Of a stretch of 64,000 nucleotides of DNA, positions 1-13,784 are shown piece after piece. The stretch is from Perca fluviatilis (Eukaryota; Chordata; Actinopteri; Perciformes; Percidae), in assembly GCF_010015445.1 (NCBI RefSeq), contig NC_053119.1, positions 23,035,883-23,099,882 of the forward strand, given 5' to 3'. The position numbers were made by a program, and so were the translations under genes. The notes under the pieces were generated by a model. That model was given only the letters and a program-made list of their open reading frames with translations, was not told the DNA's origin and ran no database searches. Within the stretch, counting starts at the first letter, position 1. Every line of letters begins with the position of its first letter.

Positions 1-167
1 GGTTCGTCTCTCCCTGTTTGTCCTGTGAGAGTCCTGTTCGTTTGTAGTGTTCGTTTGTAGTGTTCGTTTGTAGTGTTCGTTTGTAGTTGTTGAGTCAAAA
101 TAAAGTGTTTGTTCTGCACTTCTGCCTGCAAGTCTTGCATTTGGGTCCACCTGCTGAAGCTGTGACA
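1..167 (+). mobile_element. possible 3' part of an LTR (retrotransposon remnant)
   Basis: The window opens in a stretch with four tandem copies of a 13-bp unit, GTTCGTTTGTAGT (36-87), an AATAAA signal (99-104) and the text GCATTTGGGTCCACC, ending GTGACA at 167. The order (repeat, polyA signal, then TGACA end) resembles the R-U5 end of fish Ty3/Gypsy-type LTRs. The 5' part lies outside the window and no retroviral genes follow, so this could be a solo LTR end or chance. Confidence 0.35.
36..87. repeat. 13-bp tandem repeat, four copies
   Basis: Four perfect consecutive copies of GTTCGTTTGTAGT, inside the candidate LTR fragment. Confidence 0.85.
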
Positions 168-319
168 ATTACGTTTAATTTTAAGTCCACAGCTACTAGA
201 ATTACTCTTGCTGACCTGTCTTCTAGTGGGCAGGAGAGGAGATCAGCTAAAACACACACATGCACACAGTCACAGACACAGAAGTGCACTGACCCCTGAA
301 GTGATGCACATAGTATATC

Positions 320-360
<41 letters not shown>

Positions 361-3300
361 CACACACACATACACACACACAGCTCTGTTAGTGGTGGCT
401 GATGGCCAGTCTGAAGTCCCGGGCCGTGGTCCCATTGTCTGGGGTTTCCACTCAGACACACTGGCATTGGAGGGGCCCCGTCAGCCTCACGTGAACCCTC
501 CTACAAACCCAGAATGCACACGCAGACATGCGGTGACACACAAAAACACATGCACTCATGCACTACACAATGTACTACAGAGGTTTACACAAAGTATAAT
601 TAGAAAAAGCACCTAACAAAACACATGCACAGAGGCAGGAAGTACAGCCAGTGGCTCTTGGCTGCCAGTTCAAACCTCTCCTGTTCGTCACGAGACCAGA
701 TCCTTTATGAATATCCTCACTCCGATTCAGTGGATTTAGAGTGACAGACAGGCTACCCGCTCCAGTAGAAAGGGCATCTGTAGTCATACCTGTGTGTGTG
801 GTTTAATCCAGGAGTACGAAACGTGCTTTGCCCTGCCATTTGATGCTGAGATGATGAATGGACAGTGTTGTTTTTGTTTTGTTTTTGTTTGGCTTTATTA
901 GTAGCTGGATAATCAGTTTTAAATACTTAAATGAACAAGTAATACAGTTAGTCTTTAGGCTGTTTGGGTGTCAGCAACCTCCAGTCCTTCTTTGTTACTG
1001 TGCCCTTGGCCTTCATATTAAGTTGGGAACACACTGATATGAAGGCTTATTTTAACCCAGATCTGATTCTTAAAATTGTCTGCACTGTTCTGAAAAACCA
1101 TGGCAGGTCACCCTGGATAGTCAGTGCTAGTTATATTATAATGTGCAGGAATTCAGGATTCAGTTCTCACTGCCAGTTAAATATTTTTTTGACTTGTAAT
1201 CAGCTTCTATTGCAATTTATGTCTATATGAACTTCACTTGACATACAGTAAGCTGCAGCATTATTTTGCTTCTTCTTCATCTTCATTACACTCATTACTG
1301 ATGATCATCATTGTCATTGTCAGTAGCATATATGCTGTCAATAGTGCCACCAGTGTTTCCATTGTTATTGCAGACAATCCCTAGCCAGTTCCAACCAGAG
1401 CTGATAGCTGCTTCAGTTAGTAGCTACAATAACTCTCCCACAGCCACTGAGGTGGAAGCAGTGGATGTGGACTCGAAATCTCCACTTCCCTTTCTCATTC
1501 CCATACCGCTCTCTGTCCCATTCCTGTTGTGGGGACAGAAAGGAATCCATCCGGTCACACGCTGTAAAAAACCACGCAGTTAGGTCAAGGGGATCGTTAC
1601 TGGCTGCGACCGTGCCAGATTGTTATCATTGGATAATCCCCTCTGCGAAGAGGCAATGACAAACCGACCCCCGTTATTCTGTGACACTGCAGATGATATT
1701 TTTACAGTATAGCTACACATAACCTGCTAGATATTGTTGTTTTTTTTAATGTAAGTTAGAGAACACAGCAACCCAAAGCATATTTTCTGAAATATATGCA
1801 GGTGCCAATCTGTCAAGTGACAATTGGCTTTTAAAGCTGATTCAAAGACAAACGAGCAGGCAATGAAAGGAAGACATTTGTGCCTTCCTTCCTGACTCAG
1901 CTAGCACATGTTTCATTTTGGATAATGCTTTATATAATGCTTTATTTGGTTAGACCAGAAAGGAGAGCATTACTGGCTGGTAGTGTTGAAGGCATGCATA
2001 CAGTAAGACTTTCATGGTCTTCCCATGGCAGAAAAGGCTATGTGTACTTTTGTCCTTCTTGATACCTTATTCTTCTTGTCTTAAGAAATAAGTGGATACC
2101 TGATACTTTAATAATATAATATTTATAACATGATTAACACAATTTGGGTATATCAGTAGCATTTTTAACAGAGGTTATTTTATAATTTGTTTTGTGCACT
2201 GCACATTTGTATGGGTGATTGCATGTGTGCATGAGTGTGAATGCATCTAAGTTAACTACTAAGAAAGAGGCGTTGCTGTTGTGTTGGAATTAAAATGGGA
2301 AAAATAGTCTCAGCAGGAGATGTGACAATGAGAGAGGTGGGCACCATAGCAACAGACGGAGAGAGAAGGATCCATATCATTGTCCATATCAACTGAGGCT
2401 CCCCTGGGTTTGTTGCTTTAAACAAATCCCTGCTCTTCCTATCTCAGTCACAACACTCCCACTGCTGCAAAGCTGCAGCCCTGTGTATGCGTGTGCGTGT
2501 ATGAAATCAATTTCTAGTGACAGAGAAAGACAAAGTGGGATGGATGCACTAATGACTGGGGGTCTGTGTTTGTTTCAGAGTAGATCAGAGTTCAGTTGGA
2601 TGAAGCCCAAAATAACATGTATAGTTGTTTTGATCACAACTATATTGATGTGAAATCTTCCTAAATTTTTCAATCATATTTTTCATGACCCATTCAATGT
2701 TTGTCATTTCAAGTCAAGCATTTAGGAAACATATATTTCTCTAAATGCTCATCTTCTATAACAGTGCCTCTAGATCTACTAACCAAAGGGTGCTTATAAT
2801 GTCTCGGCTAATTAGCATCAAACTAAACTAGCATGAACGCTTCAGTTCCAATGCAAATTCCCTTTCCCGGGTCTTGCCCTGGGAGATTGTACTACGTGGC
2901 CCAAGTGAGGGAACCAAAGTGGAGCCACATATGTCTTGCATTTGGACATTAAAGCCGACTATTATGAGATTAAATCAGGACTTGTGATATTCGGTTCAAA
3001 TCGCAGCTCCCACCAGCCCCAGTCACGCAGAGGGAACTTTCAAACTGATATTATGTTCAGTTTCTGCCAAAGCTTCACAATCAACCACAATGAAAAGGAA
3101 GTGAATAAAGGTGTTTGGTCTTGAATTGTAGCTCAGATAGATCTGAGTTACGGGGAAGATTCAGTTGATACTGTAATAGCTTTTTAAACTGCAGGTTAAA
3201 AGAGTCATAGGCCTAACCACTCTTATGCACACACATGCATGTTTTCTTCTCTCAGAGAAGTTTGAAAATGCAGGCATCCTTCTTTCAGCACTAGCTGCAA

Positions 3301-3907
3301 CTTTTCTTATGGCGGCAAGGACTTGATTGGCAGGCAAATTACTGTTTAATTGTAGTTAAAGCAGAAATGTGCTGTCATGTGTGATGAATTATCATAAAAA
3401 GGGGCCCTGAGCAGCGTGGTGATATTGGATATTAACGTTGTTCTTTGCACCCACTCCCTCCACTGATGAGCCTGGGCCTGTAAAAAGCCTTTTTTATTAT
3501 GTGGCGAATAATGTTACATGTACAATAAAAATCACAAGGATGGGACAGAAACCTGCAACATGTTAGTGCACTTAAGAGAGAAAGAATAAATGTGAATGAA
3601 TTACTAGTGTGTGTATTACTATTTGTGTGTCTCATGTCTTATCCATGCATGCATCTCAAGTTGCCTTCCTTCCTGTACCAAACCTCCTGGTGCCTTTTTC
3701 ATTTAGTTTTTTTTTGTGTGTGTGTGTGTTTGTTTTTGTGTGTGTTTATGCAGTGTGTGCAGTGCGTGCATGGCGAGTGCATGGGTCCCTGTCCTTTGGG
3801 CCTGTTAGGTGATGAATGACCTTCAGGCCTACTAGTGACAACTTGGCTCCTAATGACCAACTGGCTGACTGACTGGTCTTAATATAGGACCTACAGAGCA
3901 CATGCAC
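168..3907. other. intron 11, mostly unique sequence
   Basis: No exon, RNA gene or intact mobile element seen. Holds an interrupted CA array (about 318-382) and short GT runs near 3714-3745. Short reading frames here lack homology that I recognise, and several are read through the CA/GT repeats. AT-rich gene-poor sequence fits intron 11 of kcnq1. Confidence 0.6.
318..382. repeat. (CA)n microsatellite, interrupted
   Basis: Near-continuous CA dinucleotides with an AA and a TA interruption. Confidence 0.95.
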
Positions 3908-3911
3908 ATGC

Positions 3912-3969
<58 letters not shown>

Positions 3970-3985
3970 ACACACACACACACAC
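3908..3985. repeat. (CA)n microsatellite
   Basis: About 37 CA units with one TA interruption, preceded by a degenerate CATGCACATGCACACG lead-in. Confidence 0.95.
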
Positions 3986-6900
3986 TATTATGGTACACAT
4001 TACACACACACACTTTCTCTTCTCTCCCTGCTGAAAGAAACACATGACAGAAGTTGTTCCTACAGTATTTATCACTGACAGGGTATGATTGTATCATATT
4101 ACTTAGGCCAAAGCCCTGATGTTTGGGAGGCAACATGCCTTTTTTTTTTTTTTCCTAAGTCCATATTTTCCTTGCCAGCTCTGAGTCCTATTAGGTCCTT
4201 CCAAAGAAGTTGAAGCGGGAGTCTGGAGTGGGTGAAGAGGGAGAGAAGGAGCAAGATGGATAGAGAGAGAGGGAAAAGGAGCAGCAAAAAAAGAAAGAGA
4301 GAGGGAAAAAAAGAGAAAGAATTAAACTTAGAGTGAGAGAAACAGTCCTGTTACTGCCTTCACTCAGCCAACTGGGCTCGGTCCAGTTGCTAGGGGTTCT
4401 GGAAAAAGAAGCCATCATCTGCAAACCATCATTCAGTGTCCAAACTTGGACCTGCTTTGTTCACCTGTCAGTTGTGACAAACTTAAAATAAACTTTTAAA
4501 AATTAATCAGACCATTACTACTGTACTGAACAGAACAACTATCTTCCTCTTGCTTTCCCTTTAACGTTCATAAAAAGAACCAAAACATCATCCCCATTAG
4601 AGCAGCTGTGGGATTTCTTCCATTCCTTCATTTATGTTTAATTGTTATGCGGCACATGTGTGTTCATACGCAAAGCTGTCAAAAGTGTGGGTGTGGTTTA
4701 CAAGCTATTTAGTCACGGTGCAGTGAGGGAGGGCGGCACGGTTGGTCGTTTCATTGCTGGGTTTCTCCCAAGGTCTTTTTACGCTGAGAAATCAGCCTAC
4801 TCATTTTCTTTATTGGCAGCTGTCTTTGGGTGCAGCATGCTACAAGATTTACTTGTAATTAATTAAACCAGTGAACCGCCAGTCTTGCCAAATTTACACA
4901 AGTGGCCTGCTTGTAATAATCATAGGATGAAGGCAACATGTTGCAGGGTGTGAATGTGAGCTAAACACTGGTTCTCAACACACTGTGATGGAACTGTTGG
5001 AAGTATCTCATGGGCGAGCATGAATTGCAGCCAAAATGGTTTCAAGGTTCCAAAACAACCATATTTAAATGTCACAATGATAAACTGCTAATTTTGGCAG
5101 CTATTTCAGATTTAGTCTTTGTCTTTCATGAAAATGATCATTAGTTTTAGTCACATTTCATAGTTTTAGTCTAGTTTTATTTGTCCTTGAACAAGGCAGT
5201 TGTCTGTGGCTAGTTCACGTGTCTGTAATAACAGCAGGACAGTTATGAACCTGCTAAACATCAGAATGTTAGCATTGTCATTATCCAGATGATCGCATTC
5301 TTACAGAGCCACTAGCTGGGCTGGTGTGTAAAATAATTTGTGATAGCCATTGGTATGCTTATAATTTTATTGGCCTTAAAAAATTAAATCTGCCCCATAT
5401 AAAACACGTATGGCCTGAACTACAACCGGTGACAGTCTTGAAAGCGAGGAAGGATATTGAAAGACACACTAAAATAAAATCTGGAGGGCTATCAGTGTGA
5501 GCTTCAGTAAGCCAGCTCTCCTGACTTAAGGGAGCTGCTGGGAAGGTGAGGTTAATGTCCTCCACATTTTCTTCTACAAAGAAAAGAGGACATTTTTTAC
5601 ACCTCCAACCTTATTTTGGCTGACTTAGTTCTCATTGGACTACTCCAGGTCTGACAAGATTGGATCTGTCTCATCCTTGACTGATAGAAAAAAATTCTCA
5701 AACAAGGTGGGAAGAGAAAAGGAAATGAGCTGCTTCAATAGCCATTCCACCTCCATTGAGTTAGAACAGTCCTCCATGGGGATGAATGCCAGCCCCAAAA
5801 CTACACTCCAGAATAAAGAAAACTCTGAGGTCGAGATTTGTGCTGGCATGAGGAGCAGGGAGGCTGTGCAGCACTGCTCTGTGTTGACTATATGCAGGCT
5901 ATACATATCATTTTTGGCCATTTTGTTGTTGTTAGTCATTGAAAACCCAAACAAAGTCACAGCTGTCGTTTTTGTTTCATTTTCGTTTATCGGTTTGCAC
6001 ACATTCATAAAAAAAACAATACAACATAAATCACAACATATGTCTTTCACATAGAAAGAGAAAATGTGTGTGCTGGAGAGGTCAGAAACCCTTGGGGGGC
6101 TTATAGTGAAACCTCACCAGGTCATTGTCCATTGGCATCTTCTTTTTTGTGTCCCCAGGAAGCTCCTTTCTTGAATTTAGAATTGTATTTCCATTTTTAT
6201 ACTATTTTCACTGGAAAAATACTATAAATACTTATAAAAGTATGTTGTATGGCCTTAATGTGGCTAAAGCACAGAGTGTGTGTAGTCTTTGTGCTGCTGT
6301 GTGGTCGTTTCTTTTATATTGTAATCTATTGTGAAGTTTTTCCATGCGGGGTGTTTCCATGGTTTTACTGCGTTGCAGGTGTGTTTATGGCGCAACAGGT
6401 GCTGCTGGCTGCCATGCTGTGCAGCGAGGGAGGTAGGGTGTCATGGCCAATATACGAGGGAAAGAACCTCTCACACATGGCACTGGTATTGTAGGCCTCT
6501 GGAAAATCCATTTAAACACTCCCACAGCCCGACACACGCTCACAGCGAGCACTAAGACGTGCACATAAGTCACATAAATACACAAATGCGCACATGAGGA
6601 GAATACACATGTGGATACGAAGAGACAGTCTTTTTTTTCTTTTCACATGCACACAAGCACATACAGAGACAGCACCTCAAACCAATACTTGTTTAATTTA
6701 AAGTTTATATTTATTTAACTCTTGTGATATGGTAATATCCATCTGTCGTTGCATCAGACACAGGATATAGAGCTCTTTCTGCCTTTTTCTCTTTATTTTA
6801 GTCTCTTTCACTCAGTGTCAAGGTGACTGCAGTTAGAGTTTTCTGTCCTCTCTGTAGGGGGCACTCTCCCTCTTCTTCCCTGCTCCCATTTCTCTGTCTT

Positions 6901-9302
6901 GTTTCTGTCAATTCATAACTCCTTGTTTTTTTTATTTTTTTTTATTTTCTTACTCTATTTTTTTACACCTATCTCCATGTATTTAAGTTGTCTGCTACTT
7001 TTTCTGTTTCTCTCTCTCTATCATTCACTAACTCAGTTCAGCACCGGTCACTGTACACAGTGTGAGACTGCATTGTGTAAACAGTGGAGGTGTTTGTGTC
7101 TGCATGGCCAGAGGCTTTTCTTTCTCACTGGCTACAGCTAGCTTGCATTAGCAGACAGCGGGATATATGAGCATGTCTCAGTAACATAAGGGTCATGGGG
7201 GTTGCCTGAAAATGGTAACTGCACTTATGCAGCCCTACCCCCTTCCCATTCACTGACACAACACACACTCACGCTTTCTTGTTGAAGTGTGAACCCGAGT
7301 CAAAAAAATTTTAAGCGGTATCGTTGGCTGTTGTTGGCCGACTCTTGGCTGTTGTGTCTCCCACTCAAATAAATCCCCTGCTCGTTATCAGAGCAACAAA
7401 TATTTATGTCTACCCTAAATCTCAGAGAAACATTCTCATGGCCTCCCTGATTGGTTATGTCATCCGCAGTCTTGCTGTGCCTGCACAAGTTCATTTTTAG
7501 TCACGAATCATTGTCCAGTAGCAACCAATAAGACTCCTTTACTGACTCCCCTTTGTGCCCATGATGCTTGTGAGTAATTACTATATTTACGTCCCGGTCT
7601 GATGGAGCCAGGCTGGCGATCACCTGGGTTGCTACACAGGTATTCCTGTCGTACTGTGTAATTTTCATTTTATACCAGGGGCAAGCTAAATATTTGCATT
7701 CCACCGCAGGATGAGCCTCCCCCACAAAATGCAAACTCTCCCACCATACAAAACACCCAGTGGCTCTTCTCCCAGGCCTCTGAGAAATCTTGAAGTGTTT
7801 GTGGCCTCCAACCTGCCATTACACCATCGGGTGATATCATGGTTTATTTGAGGGGCCGGAAACAAAATGGCTAGGTGGTGTATTTGTACATGTACGTGCG
7901 TTTGTTCCCATCGTGTGTCAGGTGTAGTGGACAAGTCCCCACAGAGGAGGGGAAGAGAGTCACTTCCTTCTCAGACTTTGATGTCGAGACTCATTTCCTG
8001 TCGTCACAGTACTAGAAAGACCAGGGAAAGGGGGGAAAAAACATGTTCTTTTGAACGGGCTGCCTTTGTTTTGGCTAGAGGCCTTTCTCATTACATGCAT
8101 AATAGTGATTGCGCCAATAGGGATTGTGTGAGCTTCAAACTCATCGAAGTTGGAGAGACTTCCACATTTCAGTAATGTTTTTCCAAGGTTAATTTTATGG
8201 ATGACTACTGTGACATGGGAAAATATTGCGTTTCAGAATAAATGAGCGCTCATTCCACTCAGTCTCTTTTCAGAATCATTTGTATCATTTCAGTACACGC
8301 AGCTCTGGAGGACTCAAGGAAAACCAACTTCTACATTTATAATCCGTCTGTAACGAAAATTGAGGCAGGGAATCATCTTTAACTGGCCCCCAGGGAACAA
8401 ACCAGAACATTCTGTTATTGTTTTCAGAGAGGAAATAATCCGTTAACAGTAGGATGCGCTCCACTGGCTGCCATATTTATTTCTTTTCAGAAGCAATTAG
8501 GGTCCGTTAATTAAGCCCATAAAACGCAGACAGAAGTTGTGCTGCAGGCATAGCCATCGCACTCAACCTGGCACGTTTCTCGGAAATGAAATGGTGAAGT
8601 TTAATCATTGATTGGAAATGGAAAAGGCAAGTCAGCAGGGGAGACCTGGTCTTAATCTGTGAGGGAAATACATTCGAGTTGTGCTTTGACATAAAGGAAG
8701 GCTGCCTTTGTCACATTATAAATGCAGCAGATTATTCTTAATTAAAATGTGAAATGAAAACATCAAGGCCTACAGGGTAGATTGGGTTACCGTTTCCTGA
8801 GAGCCTTCATCAAGTCAAACATACCACATATGATAGATGACACCACCTTGCTAATACATAAATAAACACTTTATTTGGGCATATTTGAGGTGCCTCATAC
8901 ATACTGTACTTTGAAATAAGGATTTATTGCTTTTCTAGTGCAACAAGAATTGTTTTTAAGTCTACATAACACTTACCAGTCATGCATGATTATTGTTTGA
9001 TGGACCTTGATGTCCAGTGGACCAGGTGACAGATGTTTATGCCTGTCTCTGATGGCGGACTCTTCACTAATGAACTGTCAGTGCTGGGGTTGTGACAACC
9101 CTCAGCAAAACAAGACCAGAAGGCCGACAGAGCTGCTGCACCACTCCAAAATGCTTTTGTGTGTGTTCGTGTGTGTGTCCATATGTGCATGTGTGTTGTT
9201 GAGTATCACAGTATGTCAGTTTTTATGGTGTACTGCTAACATATGTGTGCACACATTAATAATGTATTGTACATATGGAAGCATGTTTGAGTATGCATCC
9301 TT
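3986..9302. other. intron 11, unique sequence with low-complexity patches
   Basis: No gene recognised. A purine-rich strand tract lies at 4231-4320. Text at 5110-5185 (GAAAATGATCATTAGTTTTAG and neighbours) looks like a decayed DNA-transposon end. Overlapping opposite-strand reading frames occupy 5635-6054 without recognisable domains. Sequence at 8340-8720 is complex, non-repetitive and contains homeodomain-type AT motifs such as TTAATTAAG, so it is a candidate conserved non-coding element. Confidence 0.45.
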
Positions 9303-9404
<102 letters not shown>

Positions 9405-10444
9405 AGTTGTCTAGGGATCAGCACACCTGTAGGTGGGTGTTCATTACAGCAGGCCTGAGTGATGGCTTGGCCTATGGGAGGCCCTTGTTCATTGTCATCT
9501 CCCTTCACTTAATTAGCCCTCACTCACAGGTCAGAGGAGACCACTGAAGGCCCCCTTGTGTGTTTGCTTGCACACACACATGCATATGTTTAGAATTGAG
9601 CTTTGTACTTGATATGGTGCCAGGGGATACACGCTCACACACACATGCTCAGGCACACACACTGTATCTACACCTCCTAACCTTATCAGCAAACCACCTG
9701 TGCATAATTTGAAGACAGATTAGACTGGCACAGGCTGGCCCTTGTTTCGTTGATACGTTGAAATTACACCTCAGTAGCTGTTCAGAAACAGCAGTGTGGA
9801 ACCAAATGTCTCTCTGTTTCCATCTCTATCAGGGACTTTCACTCCAGGAGATTAGAAGTTGACCCATTACTGGAAATGCTGTAAGCAGGCCTCATTGTTG
9901 GGAAAGAACACTGAGCCACTCTGCAAAAAATGCAAAGGCTGAATATATACTGTACATGAAGAGCAATGTTTTTTCATCACTGACAATTGTATGCCTAACT
10001 TTCTTTTTACTTAAAGGTTTAGGCCTTGCAGTCTCCATGTATTCTTATATATTAGTTGTCATTGCACTAATGTAGATATAGATTCACATACAGGTATAAT
10101 CAATCCTGATTCAGACTTAAACAGAAAAAAAAATCTTGGTTGGATATTTCTTGTAGTGTAGATGCCAGTGCAGGTCGCTCTCTGTGGCGTGTGTGCTGGA
10201 GTTAAGCTGCTTATTAAATGACATCGCTATACGCCACCTTGGGCCCAGACCCACTTGGCCTCCAGCGAGGAGAGAAAAAAAAGCGTGAATGTGAAATAGG
10301 AGTAGTGGAGGAGAAAAGAGAGGGAAGAGAAGGTGTACAGTATTTTTTTTAGAGGGAGAGGATGTCAAGAATAAAAAAACGGAGTGTTTGAAACTGAGAG
10401 AGTGTGGTTGAGGGTGTGTACTGTGTATTTTCAGTATGCGTGTT

Positions 10445-10450
<6 letters not shown>

Positions 10451-10500
<50 letters not shown>
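10451..10500. repeat. (GT)n microsatellite
   Basis: Pure GT array of about 25 units. Confidence 0.95.
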
Positions 10501-10504
<4 letters not shown>

Positions 10505-10975
10505 TGCCTGTGTGTAAGTGACTTAAAGAGAAACATAATCTCACTCATTCAAGTCATGCTCAAATATGACTTTTAAAAAAATCTTCCCGGAAATGATTTT
10601 GAAATTGTACCGCAATTCAAAAATGAACTGCACTATGATTGCAACAGTATTTAACACAAACTTGCTAAGGTAATATTTTTTTAATATACATCTTGAAAGA
10701 AATGTCTAAAGAAGATACAGTTGGTTTCATAGTATATTTTGTGTATTATCTACATGGTCTCTAAGCTTTGTAAAAGTAAATTTTATCGTGCAGAATTCCT
10801 TTGTGCCAGCAGCAGAAAAGCAGAGATTTAAGAGGGAGTAGTGGGTACTCTCAGCTAATAACATTTCATTTAGTGGAGTCAGTAGTATTTGCTCCCTAAC
10901 TTACACCCATCCACTCCCTCAAACGCCGATCACATGTGTTCTGGCATTGCTTCGAGGCCTGGGGGTGGTAGAAGC

Positions 10976-11021
10976 CGGGGAGGAGGAAGAGGAGAAGGAG
11001 GAGGAGAAGGAGGAGGAGAGG
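10976..11021. repeat. GGA-rich polypurine tract
   Basis: Imperfect GGA/GAA repeat. A pyrimidine-rich stretch follows about 180 bp downstream, so the strand could fold back or form triplex-type structures. Confidence 0.8.
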
Positions 11022-11599
11022 TGTGTGGGGCAGGCGGACTCCTTTAGTTCCTCTTCCCTTCCCTCTTTCGGACCTGTCAGGCAAGCGGCCAGGGAGTAAT
11101 GTGGAAATGTGGCTGGCTGGCGTCGACTTGATTAAGTCTGCGCACGTGTCTCTGCAGAGAGGAGACCCCAGGCTTAATCACCCCTAGCCCTGACACTCTC
11201 CTCCTCCTCTGCTGCCTCTCTCTCTCGCTTTTCCTCTCCATATCTCTTTTTTCTTTCTTTCTCTCTGTCCTCCTTCTCTTTGGCTGCCTCTCCTTCTCAC
11301 TCCTCCCACTCTGAGGCTGAAGGCAGAATTTCTTTTCCCTCTCTGCCCTTGTTTTTTGTGTGCAGATTTTCGTTTTTCAGTGCTTTTTTTTCCCTGCCCT
11401 CCTCGCTCCCTGGTGTAACTGACTTTTCTTTTGTGTGTGAAACCTTCTTTCACTCTCTTTATCTTCACCCTTTTCTTGCACCACTCCCACCACCCCAACA
11501 CCTCTTTCTTTCTCTTTTGTTTCTATCTGCATGTGTTCAAGACCATCTTTTTGTGACTATGTGTATCCATTCTGTGAAAGGAGCGTTAAATACACATAT

Positions 11600-11601
<2 letters not shown>

Positions 11602-11681
<80 letters not shown>
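11602..11681. repeat. (GT)n microsatellite
   Basis: About 40 uninterrupted GT units. Confidence 0.97.
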
Positions 11682-11682
<1 letters not shown>

Positions 11683-12569
11683 GTATGTGGGGTTGTGTTT
11701 CCCATCGTGCAGCAGTGTGCACCATGCAGGGGTGGACAAGAACCTCTCTTGACAGCTCCATGCTACCTCACCTCCTGCATAGAGAGGATTTCATGTATGT
11801 AATGTCCTCCCTCCTGGACTGGCTTCATGCCAACTAAACTATAGCACTAAAACCCTCTATTTAAGATCCTACTCACCCAGTCACATGCTGGGTCCTCCAC
11901 TGACATTTACATATGAACATGATTAGTTTGTCGTTTGGTGTAGTGGAGTAATATCACAGCAGGCTTAGGTTGAGGCAAATTCTAGTTTATGATTAAAATG
12001 ATTAAAAATGGAATGACTTTCTATCTTTAAGGAAGTATTGAATGTATTATATTAGAATATATTTCTACAAACATAGTAGTGAAGTTGGAAGAGCTCCAGA
12101 TTCTGAAAGGATTTTTGCCATTGTGCACATTTCACATCAATGTTCTTCTTAAAAAAGCAGCATAGCTACTGGATAATGTAACAAATGTTATATTCGTCAT
12201 AATTTTCTGTCTGACTTGCCATGCCATGCCAAATGGCTGTAAATGCTGCGGAATGCCTCGCTGGCCTTTGGTGTGGTGAAGATGCCAGCCGAAGGCACAA
12301 ATCAGAGCAGCAGCAGCAGTAGCAAATTTAAAATACGTTGTTAACTGTCTTCATCCAAAATTGTACATGGCACAATTTAACAAAATGCCTCTTTCTACTT
12401 TGTCTTGTAACAAACTTTCTATAAAAAAAAAAAAATCTTTCTTTTGTGTCATCTCTTGTACCGATATTTCAAACTGGACATTTTCATGGCCATCCATGCC
12501 TTAAAAAGTACCTCAGCTGCCATTTACCTAACATTGTCTGTGCAGAAAATAAACTATATAGGTGTGGGC

Positions 12570-12593
12570 GCACACACACACACACACACACAC
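12570..12593. repeat. (CA)n microsatellite, short
   Basis: About 12 CA units. Confidence 0.9.
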
Positions 12594-13081
12594 TTAAATA
12601 CAAGATAAGCTGTAGACACTTACTGTACTGCAGTAATGACAATGGCAGAATGCAACTTTTTAATTATTCCAATTTTCTCAACAATCTAATTTTGAAGGGG
12701 TTATCCAGTATAGCATTCTGTTTCAACAAATGAAAAGGTGGAAATGATTAAATTTTAAAGTTATTTTTATCCAAAGTATGTTTCTTTTGCCTGTTTGAGT
12801 TTGGAAATTTGGAGGTCAGTGGCAAGCTGTGAGTGACAGTTTGTTTGTGGGTGTGGGGGAGGGCTCACAAGGCGGTCCTAAGCCAAGATGGCACAGCACA
12901 GCGGGCTTTCCAAAAGCAACATGCCCAGTCATCATTTTACTCACACGCTCGGAGGTAGACAAGGCTCTGTGCATTTTGCCAAGAGGGCCTTTGCCATGCA
13001 TATACACACACTTTATTGTCAGCACACACACACATTCAAACACCCTCATTCAGATACAGAAAAAAAATCCACTTTTAGCTA

Positions 13082-13113
13082 TTTTTTCTTTTTTTTTTTT
13101 TTTTTTTTTTTTT
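13082..13113. repeat. poly-T run
   Basis: About 30 nearly uninterrupted T. No target duplication or retrotransposed body is evident next to it. Confidence 0.9.
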
Positions 13114-13784
13114 CCCCCAAAGCTACCATCTGCATGCTGGCTTGTGGCAGCAGCAGCGAGCAATGCGGGCTTTGCTCCATCCATCACATTCTGTCGTTAT
13201 CCCAGTGTGCTAAATGATTCTATTAGCGCGTCACGCTGGCCCCTCAAAGCTCCTACTGTTCCCACCTCCACAATGTGGTTCCAGCAATCTAACCCATGCG
13301 TTGATAATTTGCCCTGAAAAATTGGCCGGGGACAAGCATCCAATTATGGCTTTGCACCCCATTCCCAGCGCCTCATTTCAGATAACTGCTCTCATAACCG
13401 AGCTCTTTGAAAACAAGATGAATCCCGCACTTCTTTATCTTTAATCCTCATTTTGTTATTTGGGCTCTTATTTTTTCCTTCTCATCCTTCGTGGTCCCCA
13501 AGTTATTCAGTCACACAGTGTTATATCACATTGATTTTAGGTGATGCATGTTGACAGATATCAACTAATGGGAAGTTAGTTTACTATTATGACAAATAAT
13601 GTAATGCTCTGGGCGCTGAGCCAGCATGTCTGTTTTTCCTGTCTGTCAGTGTGTGTTGGAAGTCATTTTTTTATCATATTCATTTCCCTGCAGGTCATTG
13701 TTGTTATATCATGACAGTATTGCCTTAGGTACAACAAATTGTGCATGTCCTTGCATGATTCTCTGTCTCATATCGGGGGTTAGC

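Noticed and set aside
2985..3015. B-box-like string GGTTCAAATCG suggesting a tRNA or SINE
   Set aside because: No A-box at the right spacing and no cloverleaf; a chance match.
3746..4136. Reading frames made of Val-Cys or His-Thr repeats (also at 95-459, 9236-9547, 11531-11761, 24007-24354, 25376-25631, 42263-42584 and 54230-54671)
   Set aside because: They are translations of CA/GT microsatellites in frames that lack stops; no protein evidence.
4729..4790. GGGCGGCACGG start resembling a fish tRNA SINE head
   Set aside because: Similarity stops after about 20 bases and no B-box follows.
5635..6054. Overlapping frames of 139 and 136 codons on opposite strands
   Set aside because: No recognisable domain, no splice or promoter context, and composition like intron DNA. 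Possibly a piece of an old transposon, but nothing supports a gene.
11280..11837. 185-codon Ser/Phe-rich frame ending in a GT array
   Set aside because: Pyrimidine-rich DNA plus a microsatellite; no domain and no splice context.
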